A stretch of 64,000 nucleotides of DNA from Notamacropus eugenii (taxonomy: Eukaryota; Chordata; Mammalia; Diprotodontia; Macropodidae). The DNA lies in contig NC_092873.1 of NCBI RefSeq assembly GCF_028372415.1, forward strand, positions 349,145,390 through 349,209,389, written 5' to 3'. Shown here piece after piece: positions 40,376-52,362 of the stretch. A program made the translations under genes and the position numbers. Position 1 is the stretch's first letter, and each line of letters begins with the position of its first letter. The notes beneath the pieces are model-generated. The model did no database searches. It was not told where the DNA came from and saw nothing but the letters and a program-made list of their open reading frames with translations.

Positions 40376-41449
40376 CCAGGACCATGGACAACTTCCCAGT
40401 GCCTCAAGGCAACTCCCTAAAACAATAACTCGAAGAAAAATGGTGATGCTGCTTTTGGAGAGTTTCCTTACTGGGAGTTCCCTTCATTGATAAAATCAAA
40501 TCCCAACTATCCCATCCAAGGGTTCTGAGCAGTATACATACCCAAGTCCTGACTTTCTAAGTCTTCCCCCATATCAATACTGACTTGGTGTTTCCATGAA
40601 TAGACTCTATTAGCCTCCCCTTAGACAAAGCCAGAAGCCCTGGGTTTGAGTCCCAGACCTGAGCATCACCTTTCTCATGGCTAAAATAGAGGTCATGATA
40701 ATTAGCCCTATACCGCCTTCTCCTTAAGGCTATCATGAAGACATAAACATAAGCCACTGTTCTTATCTTGATTTAAGTCCCTTAGATCTAGGTTCTTCCC
40801 AGAGGACCATCTGGTATCGTCCATTCTACACAGGGAAATTACAGAACAAACAGGTAGGGCCTGGCTCCTATCCATTCTTCTAACCTCCACCAGCCTTCCC
40901 AAAGTTCTCAACTGCTGGGTCCCTTACTTTGGTAAGGGACTTTGGGGAACTTGGTTGGAGTTTGGTCCTGAAATTCTGGTTGAAACAACAGATATTTCCC
41001 CTGCTTTCCAACTCCCTCATCTTTGGTTTGGGGTAACCTAACTTGTGAGGGGACCTGAGCTCCTGGATCCCAACGGCTTTGACTCTTGAGCTGGGGGAGT
41101 AAAGGACCTGGCTTGTTCAGAGTCATTGAAAATAGACCTGGAGATAAGCCATCTTTTTCACTGTGCCAACTGGAGACTGGGCACCCACTGCAGAGCCAGG
41201 CATGCAGCCTACAGGCAGCAGGCACCAGGATAGCACAGTTGAATCTTTCACCCTCAGACCCCAAGCAAGATGAGGAACAGAGAAGCTGAAACAGGGAGAG
41301 AAGTCATTCCGTACTCCCTCAGGAGACTCAGGCCACAGCTAAGAGGGTGGTGGCAGCAGCTGGCTCGTGACAGGCAGTTTTCCTAGCCCAGCTCTATTTC
41401 AGTCCCGGGAGAGGTGAGAAGGCGTTTTCCCAAGAGCTGACATCAGTGC

Positions 41450-41473
41450 TGTGTGTGTGTGTGTGTGTGTGTG
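41450..41473. repeat. (TG)n microsatellite
   Basis: About 12 TG units. Confidence 0.9.
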
Positions 41474-41879
41474 TAGAGGGGATGAGTGGGGATGAGAGGG
41501 GTGGGAAAGGGTACAATGGGTGTAACTCCTTTCTCTCTACCATACACTTGAAGAGATGATTTGGGGGCAGGGCTTGGGAAAAATGACTTTTTTCTGGAGT
41601 TATCTGTTGAGAAATCCTTTGGATTTTTATAGAGATCCCACACTGATAAATGAAGGGGACTATCAAGCTCCTATCAGACCTCTCTCCCTTGATCTGCTCC
41701 TTTCTCCTCCAGAGGGGAAGTTGAAACACCAGTGAGTCAATGGAATCCTCCTGGCTAGGAGGAAGAGAGGCTAATGGAATATCCTCAGGAGGAAGAAGGA
41801 GACCTTTATCTTAATTAATTAATTCACAGGCATTAATAATAACCACAGTGATACTAATAATAATTCCTTACATACAACT

Positions 41880-42120
41880 AGTACTTTGCAAGATTATTTA
41901 CTTTGTTCACAGCCTTTCTTTAATTTGATCAGCACAGCAGCCTTGTGACATTGAGTATTATCATTGTCCCCATTTTACAGAGGAGGAAAGTGAAGCCCAG
42001 AGAGATTACATTGTAGGATCATAGCATTGAGAACTGGAAGAGATCTTAGGGGCCATTGAGTTTAACCTCTTTATTTTATGGGAGAGAAAACTGAAACCCA
42101 GAGAGGATTAAGAGAATGTC
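41880..42120 (-). mobile_element. Antisense CORE-SINE followed by antisense MIR
   Basis: The first shows CCCCATTTTACAGAGGAGGA; the second shows AGAGAAAACTGAAACCCAGA. Confidence 0.6.
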
Positions 42121-42310
42121 TGAAGGAGGCCATGGACCCCCTTTGGTGACAGTCTGGCAAAAATTTTGGACCTCCTCAGAATAAAGCTCTTAGATGCACA
42201 AAATAAAATACATAGGATTTCCAAGGAAACCAATTATATTGTGATACAGTCATCAGAGTATTTTTTTTCAAAGTTCACAGACTCTAGTTTAAGAATCTTT
42301 GCTCTAGGGA
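42120..42310. mobile_element. hAT-like DNA transposon relic
   Basis: GACCCCCTTTGGTGACAGTC, then ACAAAATAAAATACATAGGA and CAAGGAAACCAATTATATTG. Same family as 9125-9320. Confidence 0.5.
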
Positions 42311-42314
42311 TTCT

Positions 42315-42775
42315 CTCAGAAAAACATAGAAAGACTTACAAGAACTGATGCAAAGTGAAGTGAACAGAACCAGGAGAATATTGTATATAGTAACAACAAT
42401 ATTATACAATGAAGAATTGTGAATGACTTAGCTATTCTCAGCAATACAATGATCCAAAACAACTCTGTAGGACTTATGATGAAAGGTGCTGTGCATCTAC
42501 AGAGAAAGAACTGGCAGAGTGTGAATACAGATCAAAGATACTTTTTCTTTACTTTATTTTCCTTGGGATTTTTTGTCTCTGTTTTCTTTCACAGAATGAC
42601 TTACATGGAATGTGTTTTGTATGACTACACATGTATAATCTATGTCAAATTGCTTACCTTCTTAATGGGGAAAGAGAAGGGAGAGAATTTGGAACTCAAA
42701 ATTGGAAAAAAAGTGTTAAAATTGTTTTTACATGTAATTGGAAAAAATAAAATATTAAATAAGATTAAGAAAAAG
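42315..42775 (+). mobile_element. L1 3' end (ORF2 tail and 3'UTR)
   Basis: Runs from GAAAGACTTACAAGAACTGA through GTGAACAGAACCAGGAGAAT to TTTTACATGTAATTGGAAAA and an A-rich end. The 159-codon open frame here is L1-derived. Confidence 0.85.
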
Positions 42776-43416
42776 AATCCTTACTCGAAGGTCAAACAGA
42801 TTAAACATATAGCTAGAATTCATGCCCAGGTCTTATGGATCCATGCTAGATACAGGGCAGACCCCTTGCCTCACAGAATCACAGAGCCTCTGAGTTAAAA
42901 AAGTCTCTGAAGCTATCTGTCCACCCCATAACAGTTCAAGGATCTCTTCTATGACATCCCAGACGAGAAATCATCTAGACTGTACTTGGGGACCTCCAGC
43001 TTCATCATCTTCCTGGGTAGTTCATTTCACTTGAGGGGCAGCTCCATCTGTTAATTCAATTTAACAAGTCTTTATTAAGTATCTACAATGCATAACATAC
43101 TGTGACATGACAGAGTCCCTTATCTCAAAAAAATAGCTCCTATGGAGAAGTAAATACAGAGTATTAGCAAAGAGATTTTGAGAGGGTCAAAGCACTATTA
43201 CTTGTATGGATCAAGAGGTGGAAGAGCTGAGCTCTGCTTTGAAGGAAGCAGTTATATGGGATCAGATATATATTGCATATAATATGCAATATTATATATT
43301 TCAAATACTGGGGACTATCTCTGCAAAGGCCCAGAGGCAAGAGATGAAATATTGTATAAAAGGATCACATAGTAAGCAAATCTGATTGGAGAGAAGTAAT
43401 ATAAAATATGACTTGA

Positions 43417-43652
43417 CAGCTAGTAGGCATCATGGATAAAGTACTGGGTCTGGAGTCAGAAGATTGTCCTCATGATTTCAGATCTTGCCTTAGACACTTA
43501 GCAGCTGTATTATCTTGGGTGAGTCACTTAATCCTGTTTGTCTCAATTTCCTCATCTGTAAAATGAGCTGGAGAAGGAAATGGGAAGCCACTACAGTATC
43601 TCTACCAAGAAAACCCCAAACGAGGTCATGAAAAGTCTGAAATGACTCAACA
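43417..43652 (+). mobile_element. tRNA-SINE with RTE-like tail (first of a pair)
   Basis: CAGCTAGTAGGCATCATGGA ... AATGAGCTGGAGAAGGAAAT ... GAAATGACTCAAC. Near full length. Confidence 0.87.
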
Positions 43653-43654
43653 TT

Positions 43655-43894
43655 CTTGATTGCACGGTGGATAGAATGCTGGTCTTGGAGTCAGGAAAAC
43701 TCATCTTCATGAGTTCAAATCCAGCCTCTGATACTTACTAGCTATATGACCCTGGGCAAATCACTTAACCTCGTTTGCTTCAGCTCCTCATCTGTCAAAT
43801 GAGCTGGAGAAGGAAATGGCAAACCACTACAGTATTTTGCCAAGAAAACTCCAACTCAGGTCACAATGTCAGATATGATTGAAAAACAACAATA
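43655..43894 (+). mobile_element. tRNA-SINE with RTE-like tail (second of a pair)
   Basis: Begins 3 bp after the previous SINE in the same orientation: GTGGATAGAATGCTGGTCTT ... GGAGAAGGAAATGGCAAACC. Its differences from the first copy argue for separate insertions rather than a duplication. Confidence 0.87.
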
Positions 43895-44454
43895 CTAATA
43901 TAAAATGAGATGGGAAAGGACTTTAGATGCCAGACTAAGGATTTTGTTTTCTATCCTAGAAACATTAGGGCAGGCACAGAATATTTTTTTGGATAGTGGA
44001 ATAACCTGGTATGTTTTTAATTTTAATTTTATTCTCATAGTATATGTTTTATGAATATCAATCTAGCATCTGTATAGAGGATGAACTACAGAGAAAAGAG
44101 CCTAGAAATGTGGAGACTATTTATGTGACTATTATTGCACTACTGAGTGAAGGACACTGAATTAGGTTAGAAGCTGTGTGAGTGATGAGAAATAAATGGA
44201 TGCAAGAAATGAAAAAGTAGAATTGACAAGATGTGACAACCAATAGAATATGGGGGTGTAATGTGAGGAATAAGGATGGGGAGTGAAGACTCAAAGTTGA
44301 CACCAAGGTTGTGAATGTGACTAGAAGTTAGGCAGAGGAATAGAGTTTGGGGAAAATACAAGGTCGATTTTGGCTTTGTTGTTCTGGATGCCTCTGAGAC
44401 ATCCAGGTGGAGCAGGTAGTTGATAATGAAGGACTTGAGTTTAGGAGAAAGATG

Positions 44455-44610
44455 GTTGTTGGGTCATTGTGCAGTTGTGTCTGACTCTTCATGACCCCAT
44501 ATGGGGTTTTCTTGGCAAAGATACTGAAGTGGTTTGCCATTTCCTCCTCCAACTCATTTTACAGATGAGGAAACTGAGGCAAACAGGGTGGAATGACTTG
44601 TCCATGGGAG
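44455..44610 (-). mobile_element. Truncated tRNA-SINE with RTE-like tail
   Basis: Antisense: GGGGTTTTCTTGGCAAAGAT to AGGAAACTGAGGCAAACAGG. The tRNA head is missing. Confidence 0.8.
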
Positions 44611-44687
44611 CAGATGGGACCAGCAAGGGAGAGAGTCTAGCAAGAGAAGGGAAGAAGAACCAAGACTAAGTTAGGGAGGGAGAGATA

Positions 44688-44775
44688 GAATTTGGAACTC
44701 AAAACTTTTTAAAAACTGTTAAAAATGGTTTTAACATGTAATTGGGGAAAAATTAAATTTATATATATTTTTTAA
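44688..44775 (+). mobile_element. L1 3' tail fragment
   Basis: TTTGGAACTCAAAACTTTTT, then AACATGTAATTGGGGAAAAA. Confidence 0.65.
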
Positions 44776-45119
44776 AAAAAGAAAGGGATGTGGGAGGAGA
44801 GGTAAGATAATTTAGATTTTTTCCCAAAAAAAAGTTTTAGTAAAACCTTCTGTTTTTACATCACAAGAATTTCTAGATATACCCTCTTTATGCCATCCTC
44901 CATCCTTCAAGAGCCTTTCCTTGTAACAAATGGAAAAAAAAAACACAGCAAAGCAAAAATAATTGACATTTTGACTGAATCTCATAGTGAATGTAACATT
45001 CCACAAAGGGCCAATCCTTGATTAGAGACCGGAGCAAATGAGGAGAAAGCGAGGGGGAGAGGGGAGAAATGGAGGGGGTACAGATATAGAGAAGGGGGGA
45101 GAATTTAAAATCAAAACAA

Positions 45120-45385
45120 CCCAACACCCAACAAATTGGCAAAGATGACAAAAGATGAGAAATAGCAATGTTACAGGAGTTGTGGGAAGTCAAGGCACAC
45201 TGTATTGTTGGTGGAGTTATGACAGTCCTTCTGGAATACAATATAGAATTATGCAAACAAAGTGACTACAATGTCCATACCCTTTTGACCCAGAGATTTA
45301 TTGCTAGACATGTATCCCAAGGAGGTCATTGATTAAAATAAAGGCATTCAAATATACCAAAACATTTGTAGCAAAGAGAGAAGGA
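45120..45385 (+). mobile_element. L1 ORF2 C-terminal fragment
   Basis: Contains CTGTATTGTTGGTGGAGTTA and CCTTTTGACCCAGAGATTTA, matching the L1 ORF2 end (the FDPAIPLL region in human L1). Confidence 0.7.
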
Positions 45386-45484
45386 GTTCCTGGTTGTTGG
45401 GCTCTATTTTTGCAGTAAAATATAAAGCAAAGTCTTTTGTGGAGATGGGGGGGAGGGGTGGCATTGGGAAATTTTAGTTTTTCT

Positions 45485-45726
45485 ATTGTTCAGTTGTGTC
45501 TAACTCATAGTGACTCCACTTGGGGTTTTCTTGGCAAAGATGCTGAAATGGTTTGCCATTTCCTTCTCCAGTTCGTTTTCCAAATGAAGAAATAGGCAAA
45601 CAGAGTTCAGTGACTTGCCCAGGGTCACACAGCTAGTAAGTGTGTGAGACCAGATTGAAACTCAGGAAGATGAGTCTTCATGATTCTAGGCCTGGCACTC
45701 TATCCACTGTGCCACCTAATGACCCC
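45485..45726 (-). mobile_element. tRNA-SINE with RTE-like tail
   Basis: Antisense, near full length: TGTTCAGTTGTGTCTAACTC ... CAGGGTCACACAGCTAGTAA ... TATCCACTGTGCCACCTAAT. Confidence 0.87.
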
Positions 45727-46082
45727 TGAAAATCAAGGAAGAGTAAAAAGGATTGCCTTAATGGAGCGAGGGTCCAATTGTGATTAGATAAAAGAAATTG
45801 TAGGGGCTTTAGTTGCATGACTTCTTCTAGTACATGAGGGGGAATGAAGCAGGTAGCTGGTGGATGGAATGCATGTCTAGGGTCTGAGAAGTCATGAGCA
45901 ATAATAGGAGAATAGGGCAAAAGATTCAAGAGCAAAGGTCAGTGCAATGTGGAACTAGTTAACTATAGGGGTGAAACTGGGAAAAGAAGATAGTGAAGGT
46001 TATAAGAATACTAAAGGGTAGATGACCTGGAGATAACAAGGATAAAGAATAGACTTGAAAGTAATCAGGAAGCTTTCACAAT

Positions 46083-46670
46083 AAACATTGGATCTTTTAA
46101 TCAAATCCAATGGCCATTTGACCATTGTGTGCTTTGAGGCTGTCAATCACACCCTTCTTGATATTCTCATCTTTCTAGGTTTTTGTGCCCCTATTTTCTC
46201 TTGGTTCTCCTTTTACTAATTGGGCCACTCAATCTTCATTCAGGTCACACCTGCTAAACATGGGTGTGTCAAAGGGCAGGCTCTTTGACTTGCTTTTTTT
46301 CTCCCTCCACACCATTTTGTTTGGTGATCTTAACCCCCATTAATTCAACTATTAAGATGATGCTCAGTCCTAACCTCCAGGCCATCAGTCTCACAATTCC
46401 AACTGCCTATTGGACATCTTGAACTGGATGTCACAGACATGTCAAACTCAGCAAGTCCAAAACTGAACTCATTATTGTTCTCCCTAAGCCCTCTTCTTTC
46501 TAATTTTCCTATTACTGTAATGGTAATGGAATTTGAAGATTTTCCATGCCCCGTAATGGGCCCATGTGATCTGCTTTGAGCTTTGACCCAACCCACAGTC
46601 TGAGTCACATGGAGCCCATGGTGGAAGGAGTATGCTGAATGGGTAGAACCGGAAGAGAGAGTGAGGTGGA

Positions 46671-46705
<35 letters not shown>

Positions 46706-47285
46706 GCAGAGCTGGGGCAGAGTGGATAGTGTGAGTGAGAGAGGGAGTGCTTTTGCCTAAGGGAACTTGCTTGTGGGGAGGTCTGATGGAGGGAAGACTT
46801 GGGGATGGTGGTTCTCCCTTTATTGGTAATGGGTACAAACTTCCTTGTTACCCTTGTGGAATTGACTTTCTGGTATCTGAACAAATATTTTGGTTTCATC
46901 TTTGAGGAAGAGTTTATATTTTGTGAATTTACCCTGGAAATACCCATGCATATTCACAGCAGCTGCTGTGTGTATCACATTGGCATTACAATTACCACAG
47001 AGGGTACCATCGTCCTCTTAGTCATCTAGGCTGGAAAATTAAATGCCATCCTCATCTATTCTCTCTCACTGTCCAAATCCAATTTGTTACCAAATTCTAT
47101 TGATTCTGCCTTTATAACATCTCTCATACATGATCCCTTCTCTCCTCTGACACTGTTACCACCCAGGCCTTCATCACCTCATACCTTAATTACTGCAACA
47201 ACTTCTGATCAATCTCTTTTCCTCAATTGTTCCCACTGCAGCCCATTCTGGTAAAGCACTGGTCTAAACATATCACCCCTTATAT
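46083..47285 (+). mobile_element. CR1/L3 LINE coding remnant, interrupted by a solo LTR
   Basis: Left part has ATTGGACATCTTGAACTGGA and AGTCCAAAACTGAACTCATT; right part has GTCCAAATCCAATTTGTTAC and CTCATACATGATCCCTTCTC. Both match consecutive stretches of the CR1/L3 reverse-transcriptase region as I know it. The gap is filled exactly by 46516-46990. Confidence 0.7.
46516..46990 (+). mobile_element. Solo LTR of an endogenous retrovirus (fossil)
   Basis: A 475-bp block that begins TGTAATG and ends CATTACA (perfect 7-bp inverted ends with TG..CA). It is flanked by the 5-bp direct repeat ATTAC (46511-46515 and 46991-46995) and sits inside a CR1/L3 relic. It contains a GA microsatellite (about 46675-46700). 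A 5-bp duplication fits a class III (ERVL-like) or related family; the exact family is unknown. No internal retroviral part is present. Confidence 0.8.
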
Positions 47286-47289
47286 TCCT

Positions 47290-49650
47290 TAAACTTCAGT
47301 GGGAGGAGGGGTGTAGAGTCAATATGAGAGAGTAAATTCAGGGACTCTCCTGACCTCTTCCAAATTCCTTTCCAAACAACTTTAAATAACACCTCAAAAT
47401 GAATCCTGGAACACCAGAAGTGGCAAAGGATGGGGTGAAACAATTTTCCATCCCAAGACAATTTAGGTTGGTAAGAGAGGTCTTTCTTACTGGGGTAAGA
47501 ATGGAACATAGTCCAGCACAGGAAATACTGCAGAAAGCCAGCTTTGGGGTGGCTAAATTGGCAGTAGGGGCTTCCAGAGCCTTCAGTCCACAGTCAGTAA
47601 GGTGGTTGGACAACTAGTCAGAAGGAATTACAAGGGATCCTTTACTGGCACTGGGTGCAAGACTCTGTTGCATTGCCCATATGTAGATTCATGTGAAAGT
47701 CCCAGAGTGAGGAAGAGCACTAGCAGGATTAGGGACCCTAATCATAGTTCCAGAACTGAAAAGAGCGCTTGTGGCCACTCAGACCAGAGCACAGGCCAAG
47801 AAAGTAGTAAACACACCTCTCATTAGATCATATCACTTTAGAAGAAATTATAACTTACAGATCCTCCAGAACTAGCTCTGAAAGTAACATGAAAAACCTG
47901 AGCTTGAAATAGTGCCCCAGGAACAGAACCCAACTTTAACATCAAGTTAAAAGTCAAGAAATAGGCTGGGGAAAATGAGCAAACAACAACGAAAATAACC
48001 TGACTATAGAAAGTTACTATGGTAACAGCGAAGATCAAAATACAAACTCAGATGACAATGAAGTCAAAACTGCTACATTGAAAGCCTCAAAGAAAAATGG
48101 GAATTAGTCTCAGGTCCAAAAAAGAATTCCTGGAAGAGCTCAAAAAGAATTTTAAAATTAAGTAAGAGAGGTAGAGAAAAATTGGAAAGAGAAATGAGAG
48201 CAATGCAAGAAAATAATGTAAAAAGAGACAATGGCTTGGTTAAGAAGGCACAAGACTGAAGAAAATAATACCTTAAAAGAAAAAGAATTGGCCTAATGTA
48301 AAAGGCACACAAATCCATTATGAGAAGAACTTCTTAAAAAGCAGAATTGGTCACATGGAAAAAGATGTACAAAAATTTACTGAAGAAAAGAGTTCTTTAA
48401 AAATTGGCCAATGGAAAAGGAGGTACACAAACTCACTGAAGAAAATAATTTCTTATAAATTAGAAGTTAATGACTTCATTCAAGTTAATGAACAGCAAGA
48501 CATAATAAAACAAAATCAAAAGAATGAAAAAATAGAAGGAAATGATATATCTTATTGGAAAAACAATTGATCTGGAAAACAGATCAAGGAGAAATAATTT
48601 AAAAATTATTGGGCTGCCTGAAAGCCATAATTTTTAGATGTCATTTTTCAAGAAACTGTCAAGGAAAACTGCCCTAATATCCTAGCACCAGAGGGTGAAA
48701 GAGAAATTGAAAGAATCCATTGGTCACCTTCTCAAATACATCCCAAAATAAAAACTCCTAAAATATAATAACCAAATTCCAGAGCTCACAGGTCAAGGAG
48801 GAAATATTGAAAGCAGCCAGAAAGAAACAATGCAAAAATTGTGGAGCCTCAGTCAGGATAACACAAGATTTAGCAGCTTCTACATTAAAGGATCACAGGA
48901 CTTGGAATATGATATACCAGAGGGTAAAGGAGCTAGGAATACAACCAAGAGTCACCTAGCCAGAAAAACTGAGTCTAATCCTTCGGCAAGGAAGGGGGAG
49001 AACATGGATATTTAATGAAAGGAGGACTTTTGAGCATTCCTGATGAAAAGACAAGAGCTGAATAGAAAATTTGACTTTTGAAGACCCAAGAGAAACATTA
49101 AAAACGTAAACAAGAAATAGAATTCATAAGGGATTCAATGTAGTTAAACTGTTTATATTCCTACAGGGGAATATGATACTTATAAGTCCTAAGAACTTTA
49201 TTATTATTAGGGCAGTTAGAAGGTGTATGCATAGACAGAGGGCACAGGTGTGAGTTGACTATGATGGAATGATATTTAAAATAAATAAAATTATGAGGGA
49301 GAAAGAAGGATCCACTGGGAAAAGGGGGAAGGGAGAAGTAGAATGGGGTAAATATCTCACATAAAAGAGACACAAGAGTTTTTACTGAGGTAGGGAAAAT
49401 GGGAGTGGATAGCATTTGAACATTACTCTCATCAGAATTGGCTCAAAGAGGGGATAAACATACACACTCAGTTGAGTATAGAATTCTACCTTACCCTACA
49501 GGGAAGTAAGAGGGGAATAAGAAAGAGTTGGGGGGAGGCTGATAGAAGAGAAGGCAGTTTGGTGAAGGCGATGATCAGAAGCAAAACACTTTGAGGAAGG
49601 AAATGGTAAAATGAGAGAAAGAGAAGGATAAATGGGGGAAAATAGAATTG
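47290..49650 (+). mobile_element. HAL1-like / L1 5' half (5'UTR, ORF1, spacer)
   Basis: After a 5'UTR-like start (AACACCTCAAAATGAATCCT, then GGGTGAAACAATTTTCCATC) comes a decayed ORF1 region with coiled-coil style repeats and AATTTAAAAATTATTGGGCT (the DNLKIIGLPE motif) at 48590-48620. It then runs into about 600 bp of non-coding spacer (49020-49650) rather than ORF2. An ORF1-only layout is what HAL1 (half-L1) elements show. ORF1 has several stops and shifts. Confidence 0.6.
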
Positions 49651-49654
49651 AAGG

Positions 49655-50660
49655 AAATACGCAGTAATTATAACTGTGAAGGACAATTTACAGCAAGTTT
49701 CTCTAATAAAGGCCTTATTTCTCAAATATATAGAGAAATGAGTCAAATTTATAAGAATACTAGTCATTCTCCAATGGATAAATGGCCAAAGGATATGAAT
49801 AGGCAATATTCAGAAGAAGAAATCAGCCTTGAATAGTCATATGAAAAAATGTTCTAAATCACGATCAGATTGGCTCATTGGACAGAAAAGGAAACTGACA
49901 ATTGTTGGAGGGGATATGGGAAAATTAGGACTCTAAAGCACTATTGATGGAGTTGTGAACTGGTCCAACCATTCTGGAGAGCAATTTGGAACTATGCTCA
50001 AAGGGCCACAAAAGCATGTATACCCTTTGACCCAGAAATAGTACTACTGGTAAGAGATTTTTTAAAAAGGAAAAGGACCTATATCTACAAAAATACTTAC
50101 AGCAATTCTTTTTGTAGTGGCAAAGAATTGGAAATTGAGGGGACGCCCATCAATTGGGAAATGGCTGAACAAGTTGTGGCATGTGGTTGTGATGGAATAC
50201 CATTGTGCTATAAGAAATGATAAGCAGGATGATTTCAGAAAAACCTGGAAAGACTTACATGAACTGATATAAAATGAAGTGAGTAGAACCAAGAGGACAT
50301 TGTACACAGTAATATTGTACAATGATCAACTGTGAATGATTTAGCTATTCTCAACAAGATAATTTCAGAGAACTTATGATGAAAAATGTTATCCATCTCC
50401 AGAGAAAGAACTGAGTACGAACATAGCTGAAAAAGTATGAAGCATACTTTTTTAAACTTTACTTTTTCTTGCTTTTTATCTGTTTTCTTTTACAACATGA
50501 CTAATTGGAAACATGTTTTACATGACTGCACATGTATAATTGTATCAAATTATTTGCATTCTCGAGGGGGAGGAAAGGGAGGGAATTGAGAGAATTCAGA
50601 ACTCAAAATTTAAAATGTTAAAAATTGTTTTTACATGTAACTGAAAAAACATAAAAAAAT
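49655..50660 (+). mobile_element. L1 ORF2 3' end and 3'UTR
   Basis: Contains AATGGATAAATGGCCAAAGG, CCCTTTGACCCAGAAATAGT, CATCAATTGGGAAATGGCTG and GTGAGTAGAACCAAGAGGAC, ending TTTTTACATGTAACTG. It abuts the HAL1-like part, either by recombination or as one internally deleted L1. Confidence 0.8.
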
Positions 50661-51295
50661 TTTGACCCAGCAATATCACTTCTAGGGCTGTACCCCAAAG
50701 AGATCATAAAAGTAGGAAAAGGACCCACATATACAAAAATATTTATAGCAGCTCTTTTTGTGGTGGCTAAGGACTGGAAATTGAAGGGATGCCCATCAAC
50801 TAGGCAATGGCTGAATAAGTTGTGGTATATAATTGTGCTTTAAGAAATGATGAGCAGGTAGACTTCGGGAAAACCTGGAAAGACTTATATGAGCTGATAC
50901 TGGGTGAAGTGAGCAGAACCAGGAGAACATTATACACAGCAACAGCCACAGTGCTTGAGGATTGATTCGATAGACTTAACCCTTCTCAGCAATACAAGGA
51001 CTTAAAATTTTTCCAAAGGATTCATGATGGAAAATGCCATCCACATCTGGAGAAAGAAGCATGGAGTTGGACTGCAAAGTGAAGCAGACTCTTCTCTTTT
51101 GTTTTGTTTTGTTTCTCATGGTTTCTCCCATTCATTATAACTCTTCTATGCAATGTGATTCATGTGAAAAATGCATTTAGTAGGAATGTATGTGTGGAGC
51201 CCATACTGGATTGCAGACTGTCTTGGGGAGGGAGAAGTAAGGAGGAATTTTAGAACTTATGGAAGTGAATGTTGAAAACTGAAAATAAATAAATT
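50661..51295 (+). mobile_element. Second L1 3' end (different subfamily)
   Basis: Begins with the same FDPA-coding segment (TTGACCCAGCAATATCACTT) but has a different 3'UTR (CTCCCATTCATTATAACTCT ... GAAAACTGAAAATAAATAAA). Confidence 0.8.
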
Positions 51296-51318
51296 CTATC
51301 TATCTATCTATCTATCTA

Positions 51319-51373
<55 letters not shown>

Positions 51374-51441
51374 CTCTATCTCTCTATCTATCTCTCTATC
51401 TCTCTATCTATCTATCTATCTTTCTATCTATCTATCTTTCT
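51296..51441. repeat. Compound (TATC)n/(TGTC)n/(TCTC)n microsatellite
   Basis: About 146 bp of tetranucleotides, TATC then TGTC then mixed TATC/TCTC/TTTC, directly after the L1 A-rich tail. Confidence 0.95.
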
Positions 51442-51945
51442 AAACTCCAGTGACTCCATATCACTTCCAGGATTAAACATATAACCTTCTGTTTAGCATG
51501 CCAAGTCTTTCATAACCCAGTCCCCTTCTATTTTCCCAATCTTATATCTTACTCAGCTGCACCTACTCAGTGTACCCCACATAAAACACTCCATCTCTCA
51601 ACTCCATGTATTTTCTCTGGCTGTCCCCAATGCCTGGAATTCTCTCTCTCCTTATCTCTTCTTTCCTAGTTTCCCTAAATTTCTTCCAGTCCCAGCTATG
51701 TTTCCATCTTTTACAAGAAGCTTTTACGGATATCCTTTAATGCTAGCTCCTTCCTTCAACAATTATCTTCATTTTATATCTTTTTTTTTTGTACATAGTT
51801 GTGTGCATGTTGTCTTCCTCAGAAGACTGTGAGGTCCTTGAGGACAGGGACATTTTTGTCTTTCTTTGTATCCCCAATGCAAATACCATGCCTGGCACAT
51901 AATAAGTGCTTAAATATTTGTTGATTGAATATTTGATAATACAGG
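51442..51945 (+). mobile_element. CR1/L3 LINE 3' end
   Basis: Runs from CCAGTGACTCCATATCACTT to the terminus CTGGCACATAATAAGTGCTT and TTGTTGATTGAA. Nearly complete 3' portion. Confidence 0.8.
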
Positions 51946-52362
51946 GGTACAGGATGATCTCTTTCCCTTGCTAGTATTTGACATAATCCTGGAAATGCTA
52001 ACAATAGCAATGAGAGAAGAGAAAGAAAGGCATAAGAGGAGAAGGCAAAGGAGAAAAAACAACAACTCCAAACTATTCCTTTTTGTTGATGATATGATGG
52101 TTTACTCAGAAGATTCCAGAGAATCACCAAAGAAACTGAGACAATATCAATAAAATAGGATATAAAATGAATTAACAAAAATCTAGCATTTTTATATAAT
52201 AAAAATGAAATCCAGGAGGAAGTGATAGAAAGGGAAGTTCCCTTCAAACTAATTAAAAAATGTGTAAGTATCTGAAAGTAGAATTTACCAAAGCACACTC
52301 AAGACCTATTTGGATACAACTGCAAAATGCTCTTGTAAGAAATCGTGACTTAAATATAATGG
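51945..52362 (+). mobile_element. L1 ORF2 reverse-transcriptase fragment
   Basis: The plus frame at 52060-52110 reads FLFVDDMMVY, the L1 counterpart of FADD, followed by the usual L1 downstream text. 5' and 3' truncated. Confidence 0.8.

Larger units (their letters stand above)
43058..44075 (-). mobile_element. CR1/L3 LINE 3' part, split by two SINEs
   Basis: Antisense pieces at 43058-43400 (AACAAGTCTTTATTAAGTAT) and 43897-44075 (GATGCCAGACTAAGGATTTT) read as one old element. The two SINEs between them are listed separately. Confidence 0.5.

Noticed and set aside
46345-46947. Minus-strand open frame of 200 codons
   Set aside because: Crosses from a CR1/L3 relic into the solo LTR and its GA repeat; a chance frame in repeat sequence.
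51819-52298. Minus-strand open frame of 159 codons
   Set aside because: Antisense to a CR1/L3 end and an L1 reverse-transcriptase fragment; the sense strand explains the sequence.
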